Shown here: piece by piece, positions 60,365-64,000 of the stretch
Layout of the letters: every line of letters starts with the position of its first letter
Position numbering within the stretch: the stretch's first letter is position 1
Assembly: GCA_016197365.1 (NCBI GenBank)
Contig: JACPVS010000017.1
Span: 266,742 to 330,741 of the forward strand
DNA length: 64,000 bases
From: Mycolicibacterium cosmeticum
GTDB taxonomy: Bacteria; Actinomycetota; Actinomycetes; Mycobacteriales; Mycobacteriaceae
Direction of reading: 5' to 3'
Notes under the pieces: model-generated
Seen by the model: the letters and a program-made list of their open reading frames with translations, nothing else
The model's database searches: none
Told to the model about the DNA's origin: nothing
Translations under genes and position numbers: made by a program

Positions 60365-61314
60365 ACTTCGAGATTGACGAACAGCAGCGTGATTTCGCGT
60401 CCAGCATCGACGCCGCACTGAGCGCTGCCGACGTACCCGCCGCGGTGCGCGCATGGGCCGCCGGCGACACCGCCGCCGGCCGCAAGGTGTGGGCCCAGCT
60501 GGCCGACCTCGGCGTGACTGCCCTCCTGGTCCCCGAAAAGTACGACGGTATCGACGCGGATCCGGTGGACCTGGTGGTCGCCCTGGAACGTCTCGGCTAC
60601 TGGGCGGTCCCCGGACCTGTCACCGAATCCATTGCGGTGGCGCCGATCCTGCTGGCAGATGACGAACGAGCCGCCGCGCTGGCAGCCGGCGAGCTGATCG
60701 CCACCGTCGCCCTGCCACCGTCGGTTCCGCGGGCGGTCAACGCCGACGTCGCCGGCCTGACGCTGCTGGCCGCCGACGGTCAGGTGTCCGACGCATCCGC
60801 CGGCGCCGCACACGACTCGGTTGATCCCACCCGGAAACTGTTCGACGTGACCGCATCCGGAGCCGTACGCCCGGCTGACACGGCCCGCGCCTACGAGTTC
60901 GGCGTGCTGGCCACCGCCGCACAACTGGTCGGAGCGGGGCAAGCGATGCTCGACCAGTCGGTCGAATACGCCAAGCAGCGCACCCAGTTCGGCCGGATCA
61001 TCGGCTCCTACCAGGCACTCAAGCACAAGCTGGCCGACGTGCACATCGCCGTCGAACTGGCCCGACCGTTGGTGTACGGCGCGGCCCTGGCCTTGGCCGA
61101 AGGTTCGCCGGACACCGCGCGGGATATCAGCGCCGCCAAGGTGGCCGCCGCCGATGCCGCTCTGCTGGCCGCCCGCAACTCGTTGCAGACCCACGGCGCC
61201 ATCGGGTTCACCCAGGAGCACGACCTGTCGCTGCTACTGCTTCGGGTGCAGGCGCTGCGCTCGGCGTGGGGCGACCCCACCCTGCATCGACGCCGACTGC
61301 TGGAGGCTTTGTAG
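60361..61314 (+). CDS. fadE32: Acyl-CoA dehydrogenase FadE32
   Basis: A 317-residue shortened acyl-CoA dehydrogenase-like subunit. It shows VTALLVPEKYDGIDADPVDL, KQRTQFGRIIGSYQALKHKL and THGAIGFTQEHDLSLLLLRV at the C-terminus. Such short forms combine with a partner dehydrogenase (as ChsE1 with ChsE2). FadE32 acts on MOODA-CoA-derived intermediates. It starts within the fadE31 stop and precedes fadE33 by three bases. Confidence 0.9.
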   Translation: MNFEIDEQQRDFASSIDAALSAADVPAAVRAWAAGDTAAGRKVWAQLADLGVTALLVPEKYDGIDADPVDLVVALERLGYWAVPGPVTESIAVAPILLADDERAAALAAGELIATVALPPSVPRAVNADVAGLTLLAADGQVSDASAGAAHDSVDPTRKLFDVTASGAVRPADTARAYEFGVLATAAQLVGAGQAMLDQSVEYAKQRTQFGRIIGSYQALKHKLADVHIAVELARPLVYGAALALAEGSPDTARDISAAKVAAADAALLAARNSLQTHGAIGFTQEHDLSLLLLRVQALRSAWGDPTLHRRRLLEAL

Positions 61315-61317
61315 ACC

Positions 61318-62253
61318 ATGAGTGAAGAACGCGAACTGCTGCGCACCACCGTCGCAGCACTGGTCGACAAACACGCCGGACCGGAAGCCGTTCGCGCGGC
61401 GATGGAATCCGAGCGCGGTTACGACGAGGCGCTGTGGAAGCTGCTGTGCGAACAGGTCGGTGCGGCCGCTCTGGTGGTGCCGGAGGATCTCGGCGGCGCC
61501 GGCGGCGAATTGGCCGACGCCGCTGTGGTTCTGGAGGAACTCGGTAAGGCACTGGTGCCCACGCCACTGCTGGGGACCACCCTCGCCGAGTTGGCCTTGC
61601 TGGCCGTCGACGCGCATGAGCCGCTGGAGGGACTGGCCGAAGGCACCGCGATAGGCACCGTCGTCTTCGATCCCGACTTCGTGATCAACGGCGATATCGC
61701 CGACGTGGTGATCGCGGCCGACGGCACCGAGCTGACCCGCTGGGACACGTTCACCGACGAGGCCAAGCCCACCATGGACCTGACCCGGCGGCTGTCGGCA
61801 GTCACCCCGGGTGAGACCACGGCTCTCGGCGCTGACCCCGGGCTGGCCGACTACGCCGGCCTGCTGATGGCGGCAGAACAGATCGGCGCGGCGGCTCGTG
61901 CGCTGGACCTGACGGTCGCCTACACCAAGGACCGCGTGCAATTCGGCCGGCCAATCGGCAGTTTCCAGGCCCTCAAGCACCGGATGGCCGACCTGTACGT
62001 GCAGGTGTCCGCTTCGCGGGCAGTGGTCTACGAGGCGATCGCCGAACCCACGCCCGCCTCCGCGGCGCTGGCCCGGGTCCTGGCCAGCGAGACACTGTCG
62101 GCGGTGACGGCCGAGGCCGTCCAGATGCACGGCGGAATCGCCATCACCTGGGAGCACGACATCCAGCTGTACTTCAAGCGGGCGCACGGCAGCGCGCAGC
62201 TGCTCGGTCCCCCGCGCGAGCACCTGCGCAGGCTCGAAGCCGAGGTGTTCTAG
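61318..62253 (+). CDS. fadE33: Acyl-CoA dehydrogenase FadE33
   Basis: A 311-residue acyl-CoA dehydrogenase-like subunit similar in layout to FadE32. Recognisable parts are GAAALVVPEDLGGAGGELAD, KDRVQFGRPIGSFQALKHRM and HGGIAITWEHDIQLYFKRAH. It completes the fadD3-fadE31-fadE32-fadE33 operon and is thought to pair with another FadE subunit in C/D-ring beta-oxidation. aspB follows 9 bases later. Confidence 0.9.
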   Translation: MSEERELLRTTVAALVDKHAGPEAVRAAMESERGYDEALWKLLCEQVGAAALVVPEDLGGAGGELADAAVVLEELGKALVPTPLLGTTLAELALLAVDAHEPLEGLAEGTAIGTVVFDPDFVINGDIADVVIAADGTELTRWDTFTDEAKPTMDLTRRLSAVTPGETTALGADPGLADYAGLLMAAEQIGAAARALDLTVAYTKDRVQFGRPIGSFQALKHRMADLYVQVSASRAVVYEAIAEPTPASAALARVLASETLSAVTAEAVQMHGGIAITWEHDIQLYFKRAHGSAQLLGPPREHLRRLEAEVF

Positions 62254-62262
62254 CGTGAACGG

Positions 62263-63423
62263 GTGACCAATCCCGTGGCGCTGCGTGCCGGTATCCCGCC
62301 GTTCTATGTGATGGACGTCTGGCTGGCGGCCGCGGAGCGGCAGCGCACCCACGGAGATCTGGTCAACCTGTCCGCCGGGCAGCCCAGCGCGCAGGCCCCC
62401 GCCCCGGTACGGGCGGCGGCGGCCGACGCCCTGGAGAACCACAACCTCGGCTACACCGTGGCACTGGGCATTCCGGAACTCCGCGAGGCCATCGCCGCGT
62501 CATATCGGCGTTCGTACGGCATCGAGGTCGGCGCGGACGCCGTGGTCGTCACCACGGGCTCCACCGGCGGATTCCTGCTGGCGTTCCTGTCGTGTTTCGA
62601 CGTGGGCGACCGCGTCGCGGTGACCAGCCCCGGTTACCCGTGCTACCGCAACATCCTGTCCGCGTTGGGCTGCGACGTGGTCGAGGTGCCGTGCGGACCC
62701 GAGACCCGATTCCAGCCGACCGTGGCCATGCTGGCGGCCCTCGATCCGTCGGTGAAAGGCCTGATCATCGCCAGCCCGGCCAACCCGACGGGGACCGTGA
62801 TCGCCCCGGCCGATCTGGCGGCGATCGCCACCTGGTGCGACGCCAACAGCGTGCAGCTGGTCAGCGACGAGATCTACCACGGTCTGGTGTACCCGGGTGC
62901 GCCGGCCACCAGTTGTGCGTGGGAGACCTCGCGTAATGCCATTGTGGTGAACAGCTTTTCGAAGTATTTCGCCATGACGGGCTGGCGGCTGGGCTGGCTG
63001 CTGGTGCCCGAGCCGCTGCGCCGCGCCGTCGACTGCCTGACCGGGAACTTTTCCATCTGCCCGCCGACACTGCCGCAGCTGGCTGCGGTCGCGGCGTTCG
63101 AGCCCGAGTCCCTGGCGACGGCCAACGCCCTGGTGCAGGACTACACCGTGAACCGGGACCTGTTGCTGCGCGGCCTGCCCGCCATCGGACTGGACCGCCT
63201 CGCGCCCGCCGACGGCGCGTTCTACGTCTACGCCGACATCTCCCGGTACTCCGACGACTCCCTGGCGTTCTGCGCGAAGTTGTTGGCCGACACCGGAGTC
63301 GCCATCGCGCCGGGTGTCGACTTCGACACCGTGCACGGCGGGTCGTTCGTCCGGCTGTCCTTCGCCGGCGCGGCAGCCGACATCGACGAGGCACTGACCC
63401 GGATGGGGCCCTGGCTACGCTGA
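62263..63423 (+). CDS. aspB: Class I aminotransferase AspB-like (Rv3565-like)
   Basis: A 386-residue PLP-dependent class I aminotransferase from a GTG start. Motifs are LVNLSAGQPSAQAPAPVRAA, ASPANPTGTVIAPADLAAIA, DEIYHGLVYPG and the PLP-lysine segment IVVNSFSKYFAMTGWRLGWL. The family uses aspartate or other amino acids as donors. In M. tuberculosis aspB follows fadE33 and is part of the KstR2-linked block; its role in sterol use is unclear. Confidence 0.9.
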   Translation: MTNPVALRAGIPPFYVMDVWLAAAERQRTHGDLVNLSAGQPSAQAPAPVRAAAADALENHNLGYTVALGIPELREAIAASYRRSYGIEVGADAVVVTTGSTGGFLLAFLSCFDVGDRVAVTSPGYPCYRNILSALGCDVVEVPCGPETRFQPTVAMLAALDPSVKGLIIASPANPTGTVIAPADLAAIATWCDANSVQLVSDEIYHGLVYPGAPATSCAWETSRNAIVVNSFSKYFAMTGWRLGWLLVPEPLRRAVDCLTGNFSICPPTLPQLAAVAAFEPESLATANALVQDYTVNRDLLLRGLPAIGLDRLAPADGAFYVYADISRYSDDSLAFCAKLLADTGVAIAPGVDFDTVHGGSFVRLSFAGAAADIDEALTRMGPWLR

Positions 63424-63463
63424 GTCGCCGAGCTTGTCGGTGGCAGCGCGTATCGTCGTGCTC

Positions 63464-64000
63464 ATGTTCGAAAGTTTGTTCGACTTCGATGCCGACGCCG
63501 ATGAAGCGGTCCTGCGCGGCGCGGTCGAACACTTCGAGCATCTCAAGGCCGCCGCCGCGGCAGCACAGGCCCGCGCCACCGAAGCCTGGGCCACCAAACG
63601 CCACGCCACCGAAGCAGCCGCAGGCGTCTCGACGAACAAACGCGGCCGCGGACTGGCCACCGAAGTGGCCCTGGCCCGCCACGACGCACCGGTGCGCGGC
63701 GGCCGACACCTCGGACTGGCCACCGCCCTGGTCCGCGAAATGCCCCACACCCTGGCCGCCCTGGAATCCGGCGTGCTCAACGAATGGCGCGCCACCCTGA
63801 TCGTCAAGGAATCGGCCTGCCTATCGGTGGAACACCGTCGACAACTGGACGCCGAATTGTGCCGCGACACCACCCAACTCGAAGGCTGGGGTGACCGACG
63901 CATCGCGGCCGAGGCCAGGAAGATCACCGTGCGACTGGACGTGCAGGCCGTCGTCGAGCGCAACGCCATGGCGGCCAAGGATCGCTGCGTCTGGATCCGC
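63464..64000 (+). CDS. DUF222 / 13E12-repeat family protein, N-terminal part (cut by window edge)
   Basis: The first 179 residues of a DUF222 protein, whose members usually end in an HNH endonuclease domain. The start MFESLFDFDADADEAVLRGA and the helices with STNKRGRGLATEVALARH and LGLATALVREMPHTLAALES match the 13E12/REP13E12 family, a repeated and often mobile gene family of mycobacteria. The frame is still open at the end of the window, so the HNH part is beyond it. Confidence 0.85.
   Translation, partial: MFESLFDFDADADEAVLRGAVEHFEHLKAAAAAAQARATEAWATKRHATEAAAGVSTNKRGRGLATEVALARHDAPVRGGRHLGLATALVREMPHTLAALESGVLNEWRATLIVKESACLSVEHRRQLDAELCRDTTQLEGWGDRRIAAEARKITVRLDVQAVVERNAMAAKDRCVWIR

Overview
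This window is chromosomal DNA from a high-GC actinobacterium, almost certainly a mycobacterium and most likely a fast-growing Mycolicibacterium. The gene order follows the cholesterol/sterol catabolism region of M. tuberculosis from about Rv3516 (echA19) to Rv3565 (aspB). The protein families are typical of mycobacteria: an F420-dependent oxidoreductase, a Ddn-like nitroreductase, DUF2563, ESX substrates and a 13E12/DUF222 protein. Names below come from recalled family features and synteny; no database search was run.

Left part (1-16.8 kb): the end of echA19, an MFS transporter, a SnoaL-fold protein, then cyp142 with an acetoacetate-decarboxylase-like gene, an F420-dependent LLM oxidoreductase, and a DUF35-ltp4-ltp3-SnoaL operon that probably cleaves branched sterol side chains. 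Next come a lipoprotein, a gamma-carbonic-anhydrase-like protein, kshA with an Rv3527-like gene, a PDIM/GPL-type methyltransferase, a second lipoprotein, and a sulfotransferase/SDR/Rv3531c-like operon. KstR-type operators (TnnAAC..GTTnnA) mark the starts of these units.

16.8-22.7 kb is an accessory block: IclR regulator, hemophore-like protein, GNAT enzyme, the RecQ-like helicase RqlH, and a TIGR03943/permease pair. 22.7-38.3 kb returns to the catabolic core. It holds hsaE-hsaG-hsaF (the end of the meta-cleavage pathway), kstD-hsd4B (ring and side-chain steps), an ESX PE/PPE-like pair, cyp125-chsE1-chsE2-chsH2-chsH1-ltp2 (side-chain hydroxylation and propionyl removal), fadA5, and a Ddn-like enzyme. 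A secreted histidine phosphatase and two SDRs follow.

41.7-63.4 kb is the KstR2 regulon for the C/D rings (HIP catabolism): echA20-ipdA-ipdB-ipdC, kstR2-fadA6, ipdF-fadE30 and fadD3-fadE31-fadE32-fadE33, served by three KstR2-type palindromes (CAAG..CTTG). This block is interrupted twice. The first insertion holds a CDF metal transporter, an alcohol dehydrogenase and a small secreted protein. The second (49.9-55.7 kb) is a lower-GC cassette with a DUF2563 small protein, a probable type VII-secreted polymorphic toxin and its likely membrane immunity protein, followed by a secreted glycine-rich (PGRS-like) endoglycoceramidase-like hydrolase. aspB and a truncated 13E12/DUF222 gene close the window.

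The most interesting candidate for an undescribed system is the cassette at 50.57-53.01 kb. Accessory insertions sit at the positions where M. tuberculosis carries PPE61/62, PPE63 and PPE64, which suggests recurrent insertion points inside an otherwise conserved catabolic locus.
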